From: Coprinopsis marcescibilis
Lineage: Eukaryota > Basidiomycota > Agaricomycetes > Agaricales > Psathyrellaceae
Assembly (NCBI GenBank): GCA_004369085.1
Contig: ML210253.1
Location: 1-64,000, forward strand
Reading direction: 5' to 3'
DNA length: 64,000 bases
Under the pieces are notes generated by a model. That model was not told the origin of the DNA. It saw nothing but the letters and a program-made list of their open reading frames with translations, and made no database searches. The position numbers were made by a program, and so were the translations under genes. This document shows positions 1 to 11,980 of this stretch, piece after piece (position 1 is the first letter of the stretch; the number at the start of each line of letters is the position of its first letter).

Positions 1-417
1 GCACCGGTATGGTTTAAGACGGTGTCGACTGTATCACAGATTCAGCGTAACCCTTGTGGAAGGGTTACACCATTATATTGATCATCAAGGTGAGCCCCTG
101 CGTCACGGTGGCTTTATATACTAATTCGGCAGACTGACATAGCATCGTCTTCGCTTCGGACGACATGCCAGCATCGCTTCGTTCAACCTATCCAAGTATA
201 CTTACCAAGATAATCCTGTTACATACGGCGATATACATTTCAACAATTCGGAGGAGTGCTGAGGTCCACGGGAAAATATGACGCACCATTGTGACGATAG
301 CTGGAGCGATAGCAATAGCGGTTTATCCAATGATCGCCATTTTAAAAAGCATATGCCTGGGTTAGCCTGCATTGGAGTTATCTCCCCATCGATATCACTT
401 GACCCCGTCCGTCGACT
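1..417. other. upstream region of the allantoinase gene, no gene seen
   Basis: No convincing coding region is visible here. Short reading frames in this stretch show no recognisable protein features. The segment lies directly 5' of the allantoinase start and carries several GATA motifs, listed separately. Confidence 0.5.
208..312 (+). promoter_or_regulatory. cluster of GATA-factor motifs upstream of allantoinase
   Basis: Three matches to HGATAR lie within 105 bp: AGATAA at 208-213, CGATAG at 295-300 and CGATAG at 307-312. Fungal purine-catabolism genes are usually controlled by nitrogen GATA activators (AreA/Nit2/Gln3 type) that bind such pairs. The motifs are seen; their use is inferred. 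HGATAR is short, so chance matches are possible. Confidence 0.35.
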
Positions 418-2082
418 ATGGAGTCAGAACTCGTCGTATGTACCGGTACCCGCGTCCTCTTACCAGACCAGGACATCCCAGTTCCCGCAACCATCGTCAT
501 AGACAAAAGCACCGGAAGAATCATAGATGTCCAACAGAAATTCAGCACAAGGAAGGACTTTTCTAACCCGCAAATCAGCAGTTGGATAGATGCTGGTGAT
601 CTTGTTGTGCTTCCAGGGCTAGTCGAGTGAGTACTGCTTCTTCAGCATCAGAAACATCTACCCACTCAGTCACCAATCGCAGCGCTCACGTACATCTCAA
701 TGAACCTGGAAGGACAGCTTGGGAAGGTTTTCAGACGGGGACAAGGGCTGCAGCATCTGGAGGCATCACAACCTTGATAGATATGCCACTCAATTCTCTG
801 CCCCCCACGACAACGGTGCCTAATCTGGAAGAGAAGCGCAAAGCAGCCTCTGGACAGTGCCACACAGATGTCGGATTCTGGGGAGGGGTAATCCCTGGAA
901 ATCAGGTATGTCGTTATGTTGTTGTTGATTTCACACCTCATGCTTAAGTATACCAGGCGAACCTCATCCCCTTGGTTGAAGCTGGGGTGAAAGGATTCAA
1001 ATGTTTCCTCATGGAGAGTGGTGTGGATGTAAGTGTACACCGTTATCCTCGGGAGGGGAGGCATCGCTTACAGTGTGTGTAACACGATAGGAATTCCCTT
1101 GTGTCGCAGAATCAGATTTGCACCCTGCTTTGGAGAATCTTGAGGTATGTATACATCCACGCGTTCGATGGGCTAAATTTTTGATTAGTAAGTATCTTTG
1201 CAGAAAGTTTCCAGCGTACTTTTGTTCCACGCTGAGCTGGATAGTTGCGTCTCTCCCGCTTCCAAGAAACCCGATCCGACGCACTATTCAACCTTTCTCG
1301 AGTCCAGACCCCAAAGATTTGAATACGATGCTATCGGCCTTGTTCACAAACTTCAGAAACAATATCCCTCCTTGCGCACACATATCGTCCATCTGTCAGC
1401 CGCAAATGCTCTTCCAATCATTCGCGAAGCAAAGGACGCAGGCTTGCCACTCACGGTCGAAACTTGCTTTCATTATTTGTGCCTAGACGCCGAAGACATC
1501 CCTGATGGCCACACGGAATTCAAATGTTGCCCACCGGTACGCGAACTTGCTAACAGGGATAAATTATGGGAAGCTTTGAAGGAAGGTTACATTGATTTTG
1601 TGGTGTCTGATCACAGTCCATGTGTGCTTGAACTGAAGAACCTAGAATCGGGGGATATCATGTCCGCCTGGGGAGGGATCAGCACCCTGGGCCTTGGTCT
1701 GAGCCTGTTGTGGACGGAGGGTCGCAAACGAAATTGTTCTATTGCGCAGGTAGTTGACTGGATGGCAAGGAAGACAGCGGTACATGCCGGTCTTGCCGAA
1801 ACCAAGGGGGAGCTTGCTGTCGGCTTTGACGGTGACTTCGTACTCTGGGATCCAGAAGTTTCCTTCACGGTAAATGGCTTCTTCTATGACCATCACAAAT
1901 TTTCATATATTAAAATATGGCAGGTCTCCAAGGAACTGTTGCAATACAAGAACAAGATATCACCTTATGAGGGGAAATGCCTTACTGGCCGCGTGGAACA
2001 GACGTACTTGCGGGGCTCTTTGGTTTATGATCGCAACGTTAAAGATTTCGACAGTTTGGCACCTCAAGGAAGGTTGCTTTGA
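418..2082 (+). CDS. allantoinase
   Basis: Allantoinase hydrolyses allantoin to allantoate, a cytosolic step in using purines as a nitrogen source (DAL1 in yeast). The protein starts [10 protein letters not shown]. Splicing joins at least six exons with introns of about 50-60 nt. Amidohydrolase features are present: the metal-binding HVHLNEPG (H-x-H) at the start of exon 2, the lysine in VKGFKCFL (exon 3) that is carbamylated in this family, later histidines in HLSAAN and TCFHYL, and the catalytic aspartate in SDHSPC. The protein ends [15 protein letters not shown] and is close to the usual 450-490 residues. The last intron (about 1870-1923) interrupts the beta-strand region after EVSFTV. The neighbour downstream is an unrelated reductase. 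I am sure of the family; an individual splice site could be off by a few bases. Confidence 0.92.
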
Positions 2083-2714
2083 TTGTACTATACCACTTGT
2101 TCGATGGAAATGGAAGGCATTGGATAATGTTATTTCATGGCCCGCGGCCTCCCAAATTGCGACATATAAACCCACTCATACTCGCCTTTTTCTGGTCTGG
2201 AGCTTTCATGCATGATATATCGGGACGTAAATGGCTAGTGTGAGTGTGTATCTCCATCTGTTTCCAACGAGAGTCTGACCATATTTCAATCTGAAACGCG
2301 TCTGGCACACCTTCGTTCAGTACTTGAAGATTTTCCGTACTGCCCGGAGTCGGGGCCTCGGGTGGCGGGTCGGCAGGGTACACACCACACTCTCTAGTGG
2401 CCATATATATTCTACCCACCTCGCGGTCCCACTACTGGCAGTGTTAGAGGCAAATGTTCATGAGTCCGAGTGGAGTTGTGATGCGCGATCCCAGTCCCAA
2501 CTCAAACGCTGGATGACTGATGCTGTTATGTGGTCTCAGACATTCATCTCTATAGCCCAGTCCATCTTTCATTTGCCCGTAAATTGGATCAGACCCAGAC
2601 GTCCGTCTCAGACATGAACGTAGCATATAATAGCTGGTATAGCGCGCTAGTTCAGCCATATTTGACCGCCCTCATCCAGTTCACGCGAATATCTTCTCAA
2701 CTGTAATTACGGTA
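2083..2714. other. intergenic, nothing recognised
   Basis: This gap separates two genes in the same orientation. Short frames in all directions lack recognisable motifs. It should hold the allantoinase 3' end and the reductase promoter. Confidence 0.5.
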
Positions 2715-4211
2715 ATGTCACTGAGTGCGCCTGCTCCGCCTCCTCCGACCGCTTTAGGACGCTACCGAAAGCTTTCTCCCACTGCCGGAGTTCATGTTTC
2801 CCCTCTCGCCCTTGGGGCCATGAGTATCGGCGACCAGTGGGACAAGCTTGGAATGGGCAGTATGACGAAGGAGTCAAGCTTCAAGTTACTCGACAAGTTT
2901 TTTGACAGTGGCGGTAATTTCATAGACACCGCGAACAACTAGTAAGTCTGGCCGGCATTCTTTGATCACCGAATGAGTTGTTTAAAGCCATCATCTTTCC
3001 CTGCAGTCAAGATGAAACTTCCGAGAAATTCATAGGCGAATGGGCAGAACGGCGCGGGATCCGTGACCAGCTCTTCATTGCGACGAAGGTCAGAACTCCA
3101 TAAACGTCTCGCACGTTATAAACTTATTCATCGGTCACTTGTACAGTATTCGTCCCCTTACAAGCGAGGTGACCAGAACATAACACAAAAAATCAACTTC
3201 GTCGGAAACAACCTAAAGTCGTTGCATCTGTCGGTCAATGCCTCGTTAAAGAAGCTCAGAACCGACTACATTGACTTGCTGTACCTCCACTGGTGGGATT
3301 GGGAGACAAGTGTTGAGGAAGTTATGCACGGTTTACACAACCTTGTTGCTCAAGGAAAGGTCTTATATTTGGTAAGTTTCTTTCCGCCATTGCTGTACTG
3401 TGGCTCATTTTGAGCAGGGCATTTCTGATACTCCGGCATGGGTGGTATCCAAAGCAAACCAGTATGCCCGTGATCACAATTTGACCCCATTCGTCATTTA
3501 TCAAGGCGCCTGGAATGTGATGGACCGGTCTTTCGAGAGGGAGATTATTCCAATGGCTCGCGCGGAAGGTGGGTTGTTAGCCATTTCATATTCATCGATC
3601 TTCGCCGAGGTTGGTTTCATTAGGAATGGCCCTGGCTCCCTGGAATGTCTTAGCTGCTGGTAAAATTCGGACAGATGCTGAGGAAGAAAGACGTCTCAAG
3701 ACCGGAGAAAAGGGCCGTACTTTACTTTCGTCCGACTGGATGCGCAACGATAAAGAGAAGGCTGTTTCTCGCGCATTGGAAAAGGTCGCCGAAGAAGTCG
3801 GTGTGAAGAGTATCACTGCTGGTATGCCTATTATTTTCACACCGCGGTTCTTGCAATTTATACTTATTGCCATTTCCACAGTCGCTATTGCCTATGTAAT
3901 GCAGAAGACCACTTATGTCTTTCCCATTGTCGGTGGACGAAAGACACAACATTTGATGGAAAATATCGAAGCTCTCAACATCAGCTTGAGCGCGGAGCAA
4001 ATCTCGTTCATAGAGAGTGCAACACCTTTCGACGCTGGTTTCCCGGCTACCATGATCGTGAGTGAAATTCGCCAAAGTCATCCTCAAACTCTTTGCTAAC
4101 CCGATGCTGCAGGGAACTGGCGGGAACGTTTCTGGGTTTATATTGAATGCCGGCGTTGTCGATAAGCAGCCAATGGCGCCCCCAATCCGAGTTGAAAAGG
4201 GTATAAATTAA
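2715..4211 (+). CDS. aryl-alcohol dehydrogenase (NADP+), aldo-keto reductase family
   Basis: An NADP-dependent aldo-keto reductase that interconverts aryl aldehydes and alcohols such as veratraldehyde. In white-rot fungi the AAD subgroup supports lignin-derived aromatic metabolism. The N-terminus ([27 protein letters not shown]) is the AAD signature. The catalytic set is present: Asp in FIDTANN with Tyr created by splicing (NN-Y-QDETSE), Lys in LFIATK, and His in LYLHWWDWE. Later motifs are [18 protein letters not shown], the [11 protein letters not shown] segment, and [19 protein letters not shown] for NADP binding. About 390 residues are encoded, the family norm, in about seven exons. It ends [10 protein letters not shown]. 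Substrate specificity cannot be read from sequence. The symbol AAD would fit, but the exact orthologue is unclear. Confidence 0.9.
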
Positions 4212-5545
4212 ATATGGTGTCTATTGTCCTCTAGTTTGGTCAATATACATAGTCCGAGTCCAGTTAAAAGTTTGCAAGTAAAGTGCTTCACAAGTACTGA
4301 TCGATCCATTCCTCCGCCGGTGAAGACCTTGAAAACTGTCCCAGGATACTTACGCAAGTTTTCATCAGCATCATTCCAGCGCCGCTGCTCATCATGATCT
4401 GTCCACAATGGCCGCCAACTTACATATACCAGGAACTCCGGATTGTGAGCCTGTCTCAAATCAGAACTCGCGGAAAAGGACATCTCCTCCAAATCCTTCG
4501 GGTTGCAGTGACGATAATTGGACTCAAGTTCACAACTTTTTTCGGTTGGGTTCAAGCGTTAGAAATCTGTTGCCTTTCTTTCTCATGTCAAAGAGTGGGT
4601 TTTGCACCGACGCAGGTCTCGCCAATGTCGGGTTTCACCTTTGGGAATTGGGTCCAGCTTCAGCTGCCGCGTATTTCGATACGTGAGGAAGGTGTTGTGA
4701 CAACTCCGAGGGAACCTGTCACATCGTCGTTTTTGGATCTATTTTGATCACATTCTGATTTCTCGTACACTTCAGATTCAACTTCTCCGTTCATCCAGGA
4801 AAGGTCATAACCACCATTTTGGTCAACCGCCTGGTTTTCAGGGGCAACCGGGTTCACAAGCAATTCGGCAACGACTTCATATTTCGGGCTGCTGAGCATA
4901 CGAATGTACACACTGTTGCAACGACTTGGACTCTACAGCTTTGAATTCGCGGCCTGGTGGAACTCCATTGGTGAGATGTTCATTTAATGTTCTATCTATC
5001 ATTTTATTATGAACTTGTGACCTCTGGTTCACTCGGGTTATGAACATAAATTGGATCTGCCCTGCTAGTGTTCCCACAACCTAAGCGCCCTGCTCACCCT
5101 TCTGGGCGGAGAATACGTTTTAGGCCTTGCCGTGGCAACTGGAGATCCATCCTTTATGGTGTTGTGGTTGGTTAACGTTGGTTAGTGATCGGGTTTATGT
5201 TCCTCTGACATAAAGGCTCATGCTTCATCCCTACGCATTGAGAGAATCTTTCTATATTCTCTCTTCGACCGGTAGCAATGGCTGGGTGTTTTCGTTTCTT
5301 CCTCACACATTTGGTTGGCTGACTCCCCGCCTCTTGATAGCAACATTCCACCATCTTTCTGAGTAGCCCATTTGCTAAGACGGCGGCTTTCTCTAACATC
5401 TGGGGTTAGATGGTTGCCTGAAGCTGTATGACCGGCACACAGAACTCTACTTAATGAGCACGTCACTGGCCCTGGATGCAGGCTCCAGGCTCCTCCCCCC
5501 CTTCCCCTTCCGTAGTCAATCCCCTCCCTTCTTCAATCGTTTTCT
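4212..5545. other. gene-poor stretch; weak minus-strand frames only
   Basis: No gene could be assembled. On the minus strand an open frame from about 4555 to 4208 contains natural-looking text (SWRPLWTDHDEQRRWNDADE, KYPGTVFKVFTGGGMD), and further open pieces lie at 4660-4911 and 4877-5077. I could not join them with credible splice sites or match them to a family. They may be a small hypothetical gene, a relic or chance. Its stop would overlap the end of the upstream reductase by a few bases. Confidence 0.3.
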
Positions 5546-6918
5546 ATGGCCGATACAGCGATTATTGGAGCCGGCGAAAATGTCGCAGACCCGATCCGGG
5601 ATGTAGCAGAACAAGTACACAATCTTGTATCCTTCTGGCTTGGGGTGAGTGCCGTACCCTTTCTCGCTCAGCACACATTGTACTCAGACGAGTTTTGTGA
5701 TCAAGGGATTCATGTATGGTTCGTACCGCATTGTGAACAGGCCTTAAATTTATGATCCTTACGATATCAACAAAAAGGGATCTACGCAATACTATTCTTT
5801 GGGTCTGTATACCTCATGACCAGGGCAGGCCAGCTCCAGACTATGAGGCAAAACACTGCATCGATGGTATTCTTTACCTCGATGTTCAGCATGTTCACGG
5901 TATCTACGATATATTTCGGTTCGTCATCGATTCATTGCCCTCTATTACAGCCAGCTAAGCTTCACTTAGGGATAAATATGCACCGTTTCGTCCAAGCATA
6001 TGCTCTGGGTGCTAGCCCTATTCCTAGCCAGCCCATATATTACTTTCGCATGTTTGGAACATGGGACAACTTCTCGTTCCCTGTTCTGGCCAACATAATG
6101 GTCACCCATGCCGATATACTAGTAGTCAGTGTGCCTGCCTTTTCACTGTGAAACGACTCTCACTAATCCTCGGACAACAGATATATCGCTGCTTTATTGT
6201 CTGGAAACGCAATTACTATGTTATAATTGTGCCCATCCTACTCATGTTGCTCGGGATCTGTGAGTTCATCTTCCGACTCTGTAAGGAGAGCCCTAGCTAA
6301 TAAATGAATGGGCTTTCCTCAGCTACCAACATCATTGTTATGGTCTGGCTACACAACCCGAATAATATCCCTTTCGAAACTGCGCACCCTTTCTTCGCGA
6401 TGATATACCCTGTCAACTTGGCTCAGAATATCCTCACGACGGGACTTATCATTTTCAAAATCTGGCGACAGCACATGCAGTCCCAGGCTATTGGCGTAAT
6501 TGTGACGTCGAGGGTAAATATGGTGACAGTCGTGCGTATCATCGTCGAGAGCGCCGTCATCTATACCATTCAGCAAATGGTCTTGGTCATTCTTTACTCC
6601 ATCAACCACCCTGCGCAATTACTTCTTCACGGAACCGTCATCCCTACTGTCGGTGGGTATTATAAATTCCTCTGTTGAAGCAAAAACCTCACAAACTCTT
6701 CAGGTATTGTGTTTGCGCTCATGGCGGCTCGTACACAAGCGGCCAGGTCTGAGATCCACACTTCTCGTTATCGTAATACAACATCTATTATTGCTTCTTC
6801 CAACCCACAGCGGAATGGAGGGATCATTGCCAATGTTACCACCACTAAACATGTCGACTACAACTCGGGCTCGATACACATGGACACTTTGGACCACTCC
6901 TCTGACAGGAAGGTTTAG
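5546..6918 (+). CDS. basidiomycete multi-spanning membrane protein (seven-TM-like, function unknown)
   Basis: An integral membrane protein of a large Agaricomycete family with about seven hydrophobic segments, often loosely called receptor-like; no function is established. Spliced features typical of it are MVFFTSMFSMFTVSTIYF, VTHADILIYRCFIVWKRNYY (the RC-W motif after a membrane segment), IIVPILLMLLGI, the long TM LAQNILTTGLIIFKIWRQH, VVRIIVESAVIYTIQQ, and a Ser/Thr/Asn-rich cytosolic tail ending DTLDHSSDRKV. Start MADTAIIG is chosen because SFWLG is followed by a good donor (GTGAGT). About seven short introns, one ending at the second of two AG sites (ACAGCCAG before CTAAGCTT) to avoid a stop. 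The N-terminal exons are the least certain. About 370 residues. Confidence 0.75.
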
Positions 6919-7289
6919 GTTTGAATGGCAGCTACATTTGTCTATATTTTATTTTTCAGTTGAAATGTTGTACAATAGCTGTATATAGTATGTTCATTTT
7001 TGTGCGCCTTGTCCCCGTCTTTGATCGACAGAAACCAAGACCAGTATAATGGATACTGGATGCAGTCAAGCCGCGAGGCGCCTAAACAGCGCTGCGGCCA
7101 CGCGGCTCAGGGTCGCGTGATTGGATATGGAATGCTGATAGTGAGACTCCAGTCTGGCAGCGGACTCCAGTCCACGCGGCGTAGAGGCCTTAGTCCACGA
7201 CATCGAGGCTTTTGCCTCCCCTCGCTCTCTGCTGCATTCAGCAGCGACGACCATCGTAGCCATAGCAGCACAAGGTCACAGTCTGCTCC
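6919..7289. other. intergenic, nothing recognised
   Basis: This is the gap between two genes in the same direction. No frame shows family features. Confidence 0.5.
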
Positions 7290-9238
7290 ATGTTCTCTCT
7301 TATCTTTGTCGTCCTTTGGTCCTTCGCCACTGTCTCCGCCTACGTCCCGGCCTTACCATCGAATTCTTCAAATAGCTCGGGACGAGATTTAGCCGAGGAT
7401 TCGGTGCTGAGTATCCACTGGCACTTGGAGGGGTATGTTGCATCTCATTCAGCACTATGGTTGCTTTATCTCAAGTTACACAGGTACTACAGACAGAATG
7501 TGATATATCAGCTTGCTGGGATGGACAGTGGTGGTATCAGCAAGGTATTTGTACCTTCACCAGCCAACTACTTTCTCTAACATCCTTCTAGGGTGTCCTG
7601 GTGCACTTCTCGGAGGAGATTGCAGACGAAAATACCCCACCAAGTCAGTCGAGTTCCGTTTTTCTCGTAAACTTGCCTTGACGTGCTGGACCATCAAAGC
7701 AAATACGCCCTGGATAGCCATGGTTTCATGCGACAAGAATGCAACAAATTATTCGATGGAAGTGGACATATTTACGTTGGCGAGGGACAAAGGAGCTGTT
7801 GCTGCAGTGCGTTGCGTCCCTGCCCCAATGATCTCAACTGCCGACTGATTGGTTTCCATTTCCAGCTCCTGTACTCGCTGGATTCCCAAGAATGCGTGAT
7901 CAACCCTGAATACGCAGACCCTGAAACTTTCGACCAAGTCTTTGACATCTTCTCAACAAACTCGAGGAATAATGCCCGAATGATTGAGTACCAGTTCGGA
8001 CAGCTAAGTCCACAGCAGGGTAATATCCTCAACTATGACTCAAAACGCCTGAACGACTCGCACGAGGATATCAGCAAGTCAATCGAATCTGGGAAGGCAC
8101 GATCTGAAGGCTACCTCTATGTCGTACTACGAGCATGGAACGCCACCGACAGCCTCACTCAAGCAAATGAACACGGGGTTGATACCAAACCCCCAGATAC
8201 AGACAACCGCAGCACTTCCCAGAGCACTAACTTGGCCATGTGAGCTACTTCCTCATTTACACGAGTTACGACTGACTCTGGTTGCAAGGATCGTTTTGTA
8301 TGTCATAACGGGCTGCGTCTCCGCTTTGTTCTGTGTTGTGATCATTACTGGGGTACGTTTCATCACCCTCAGTTAGCTCTTACTCAATTCATGTTCTTGT
8401 TTAGGCTGTCCGGGCTTTCCGGCATCCCGAACGATATGGACCTCGGGTAGGAGGGCTCGATGGCGAGTCAGGAGGTCAGAGTCGTGCTCGCGGCCTCACT
8501 CGCGCAATCCTCGATACCTTCCCTGTCGTAAAGTTCGGCAGCAGCAGCGACTCTGCTGAGTCGGCGCGACAGGTCAAGGACATTGAGTCTTCCACAGACA
8601 CCCACGCAGGAATTGCGCTCCAACCTGTTTCTTCTAGATCTGCAAAATCGGAGAAACCCAGCGAAATTTCCACCGCCGCCGAATCTAGCACGAAAACGGA
8701 AGAACAGCTGATTTCACAAATCCAGTCAGCGAATGTCCCAGGGAACTCTTCGAATCAGGCTTCTTCTGCTTTATCAGTAATTCCAGTCAGGTCTAGACAG
8801 CCGAGCGAGGGACCCAGGTCTTCCAAAAACGCAGACGAAGTCGTACCCGACGCTATCGGGAGGGAGACATGCCCGATATGCATCGTCGACTTCGAAGAGG
8901 GCGACGACATCCGTGTTCTACCGTGCGAAGGCAAACACTGTTTTCATCAGACCTGTGTCGATCCCTGGTTGCTCGAGCTGTCGAGTTCTTGCCCAATTTG
9001 TCGACATGACTTCCATGCTCTCGAGAATATGATATCAGGTCGCTCGGACGATGGGGGTCACGAAGATGTTGACCATCAGGAGCCGGAACACAGCCCACAC
9101 CAGCATCAACACACGAATCGATTTTCGCGATACGTTAGGTTCGCGGTTGGTCGACGACGACGGAGGCATGATGAACCTGATCCTACGGATCCGTACATGC
9201 CTCAAGCGCCTGTAACATCGATTTATGCTGGGATGTAA
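7290..9238 (+). CDS. PA-TM-RING type E3 ubiquitin ligase
   Basis: A membrane-anchored ubiquitin ligase with the layout of RNF13/GRAIL proteins, which sit in endosomal or vacuolar membranes. In order: a signal peptide (MFSLIFVVLWSFATVSA), a luminal domain with N-glycosylation sites and a protease-associated-like core (PWIAMVSCDKNAT, FTLARDKGAVAA), a TM helix (IVLYVITGCVSALFCVVIIT), a long Ser/Glu-rich cytosolic linker, and a C-terminal RING-H2 finger (CPICIVDF, LPCEGKHCFHQTC, SSCPICRHDF). All eight zinc ligands of the C3H2C3 pattern are present. The tail after the finger is His-rich. About seven exons, with most of the cytosolic part in one long exon. It lies next to a deubiquitinase gene. Substrates are unknown. 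Confidence 0.85.
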
Positions 9239-9666
9239 TTTTATATTCCTGGACTTGTTATTTGCTTTTCTTTTCTTTCGTTGCCTATTGGGACCTTTAA
9301 GGACGTGCAGCTAATACACACCGTTATATATCACCATCCACTTTCTATTTCCTAATCCGTAATAACCTCTGGCTTCGCCCCACCTTGAGCTCGTTGTAGC
9401 TTTACCTGTAACACTATTTCAAGTATTGCTTTGCCGTGCACTCGCAGTCTTTATGAACGTAACGATTATCATGACTCTCCTAATTGTGATTACAACTTCA
9501 AATTGGGGGCGTTTGAATATTCCAGCCAGATTCCACATCGGTTGGTTTCCGAATTGGTCGAGAACGATGAAAACTAAGTAATGAGAGAAAGAATTCAGAA
9601 TGTCTAATCCAAGACTACATCAGGGATCTAATGAAGATATAGGTAAGTGCCTGTATGACCACTTAA
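9239..9666. other. intergenic between convergent genes
   Basis: This is the shared 3' region of the RING ligase (+) and the ataxin-3-like gene (-). No coding or repeat structure is recognised. Confidence 0.5.
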
Positions 9667-11566
9667 TTAAGCCCCGAATCTCGCCAGACGACGCCTTCGA
9701 ATTTCGTCGAGATCGATCGGTTCTGGTACGGGCTCGGGATCAGCAACATCGTCCACGGTGCTAGTGGTCGATGTAACAGAGACGCTGGCTTCCATGTCTT
9801 TGGCTGGAATCGACGCAGCCGCTGGAGGTTGAGGGGTGTCCACGGAGAACGCGGGTTCCTGCCATCCAGCAGGTACACTCTCCAGAGATAATTTTAACGC
9901 TGCTTGCAGGTCGGCGTCCTCGTCATCGTACACACGAGACCCACTCGCGTGACTCGACGGTGCTACAATGTGGCTTGTCTGAGGCAGAGCAGCGGGTTGA
10001 TCAGAGTCGGATTCCATATCTTCATCATCGTCTGATAAGCGAGCACGTTTGGCTCTGTGCTCTCTGTGCATCTTCTCGCTTTCTTCCATGACCCGACGAA
10101 GTTGCTCTTCTTCTTCCTCTTCCTCACGCCGCCGACGTTCCCTACGCTCTCGAAGAGCTTCGGCTTCTTCTGGGGCAAGATTATCGTCAGTCCATTCCCT
10201 CTCGGACATTGCTTGGGCCTGCTGCGCTTGCATTTGCTCTAAAAGCCTACGGTTCCGTTCAATGCTCTGTGCAACAGGGTCGACGTCTGTAGCCTCGTGT
10301 TCCGCAAAGTGGGCGGGCCACCCTCCTGGAATTGGTGCACCAAAGTTACTAATTGAAGGGCCAGGAGCGTCAGGCAAAGGGATGGTTTGTCGGTGAATGG
10401 GAGGGGGTGTTAGACCCGTAACACCGCCGTCTTCACCGCGGAGCGCATTCTGCGCCATCAGCGATTCATGCAAAATAGCTTGGAGTTCATAGTCCTCTTC
10501 ATCATAGTTATCTGCACGAAACTCAGGATCGATTGATGGATCCTGGGCAGGAGGAGTGGCGGAGGATGGCATGGTTCTGTAGGCAGTGGGACGTGTGCTT
10601 GGGATAGAGACTGACGAGGGTTCCGGGAGGGTGGCGGCAATCTCATCCGCGAGGACTCGAGGCATCCCCAAAGGTGCGCCAGGGTCTGTCGGAGTCACAG
10701 CGAAGACAGAATAGCCTGTCGTTTTAGGTGTTAATTTATCAAATTCCAGATTGATCTGTTATGGTAACAAGCATACAAACCTTCTTGCTCTGATTGCTGC
10801 AGGACCATGCTCAGATAGAGTTTGCCAACCCATTCAGGTGCTGGGAGGAACGAGTTCAAGTTGTACCAATGGCAGTTGCCTTCAGCGGGACCAAATCTTC
10901 TAAGGGTGAACCAGTGTTGCTCTAGATTGAGGATGAACCCGAGTTGAGCGCTGGAACGAAAGACATCAATGCAAGCACGGAGAAGGTCATGGAATCTCGA
11001 GACGTACTGCGGAGCATCGTGGTGAGGCCGCATTTCTTCGCTTCGCCACCGAACTAGGCTATGAATAGGCCATACAATTGATTTTTCTATGCTGCAGTTG
11101 GACTCGGGAGAGAGCTTACTTTAGACCCCAAACTTTAAGCGCATTTTCGAGAACTTGGACGGAGAAAAACCCTGACAGGAAGAATGATAAGAACGCCTCG
11201 AGTTTGTGCCAAGAGATGGGTTGCTACCCACCAGTGTCGTCCATGTTGGTACTGGCTTCTCCTCGCTCCTCGTCGAATGTTCCTTCCAGAACATCAAGAT
11301 TATTTGCAATGTCTGACAAGTCTGGTGCGGTGAACTGATACGATTTACGTCTCTCAATCGTTGCTCAATCGGCCCAAAAGAAGCAGTGATAGCGTACGTA
11401 GTGTCCTTCTACGCACGGGGAAAATCTAATTAGTTCCACCGCCCGACTGGAGAAGGGCGTGCCACTTACGAAGCAGAGAGTTTAGAGCATGTTGTGCACA
11501 GAGCATAGACCCCTGTTGCTGTTTCTCGTGGTATATAACAGAAGTTAAATGTTCAAGACCGGCCAT
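9667..11566 (-). CDS. ataxin-3-like Josephin-domain deubiquitinase
   Basis: A cysteine protease that trims ubiquitin chains, linked in other eukaryotes to p97/Cdc48-dependent quality control. The Josephin domain fills the first ~190 residues: catalytic Cys in GSMLCAQHALNSLLQG (about residue 23), TAPDLSDIANNLD, His in LEQHWFTLRRFG and Asn in HWYNLNSFLP, then EQEGYSVFAV. The rest is disordered and charged, with two clear ubiquitin-interacting motifs (DYELQAILHESLM and ADLQAALKLSLES) and a possible third in the Glu/Arg-rich stretch (QLRRVMEESEKM). Introns after LLQ and HY use standard donors. Start MAGLEHLTSV matches the family. About 510 residues. Divergent from an orphan gene across a promoter with ACGCGT boxes. 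Confidence 0.92.
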
Positions 11567-11635
11567 GGTCGCTGTGAGGGTCGTGGAGGGAGTCAAAGAG
11601 TGGTATTGATTGGCCTAATTTACGGGTGGAGCAGT

Positions 11636-11857
11636 ACGCGTCGTTCCACGTGACGCGTGGCAGAATAGGAAGGACGCGTCTTTCTTTGGTCTTTCTAGTG
11701 TATTTTGTCTACACATAAAAGCTATAGACAAGTATGCTGCGCTTTTCGTAGATATTGTCAGTGATTTTTACTTACCTGTTCATGTCAGTAACTGCTAGTA
11801 ACAGAGACGCCACGCGACGGGATGATCGCCGGCAGGCGTGCAGGAGGTCTCACGCGT
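11636..11857. promoter_or_regulatory. bidirectional promoter with four ACGCGT (MCB-type) boxes and one CACGTG
   Basis: Exact ACGCGT hexamers occur at 11636-11641, 11653-11658, 11674-11679 and 11852-11857. An ACGCGA lies at 11812-11817, and a CACGTG E-box at 11647-11652 abuts the second hexamer. ACGCGT is the MluI cell-cycle box bound by MBF (Mbp1/Swi6; Res/Cdc10) at G1/S genes in ascomycetes. The boxes sit in the 414 bp between the start codons of the ataxin-3-like gene and the orphan gene. Use by MBF in this organism is inference. Confidence 0.5.
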
Positions 11858-11980
11858 CGTCGAAGCAATCATTGATGATCCGCCTTTATTCTTCTGTCAA
11901 CCGATACATCTGTTACAGCTGGTATAGCCCGATATACCTGCTCAACTTCCAAGTATATAAATCGACCGAATACGATCACA

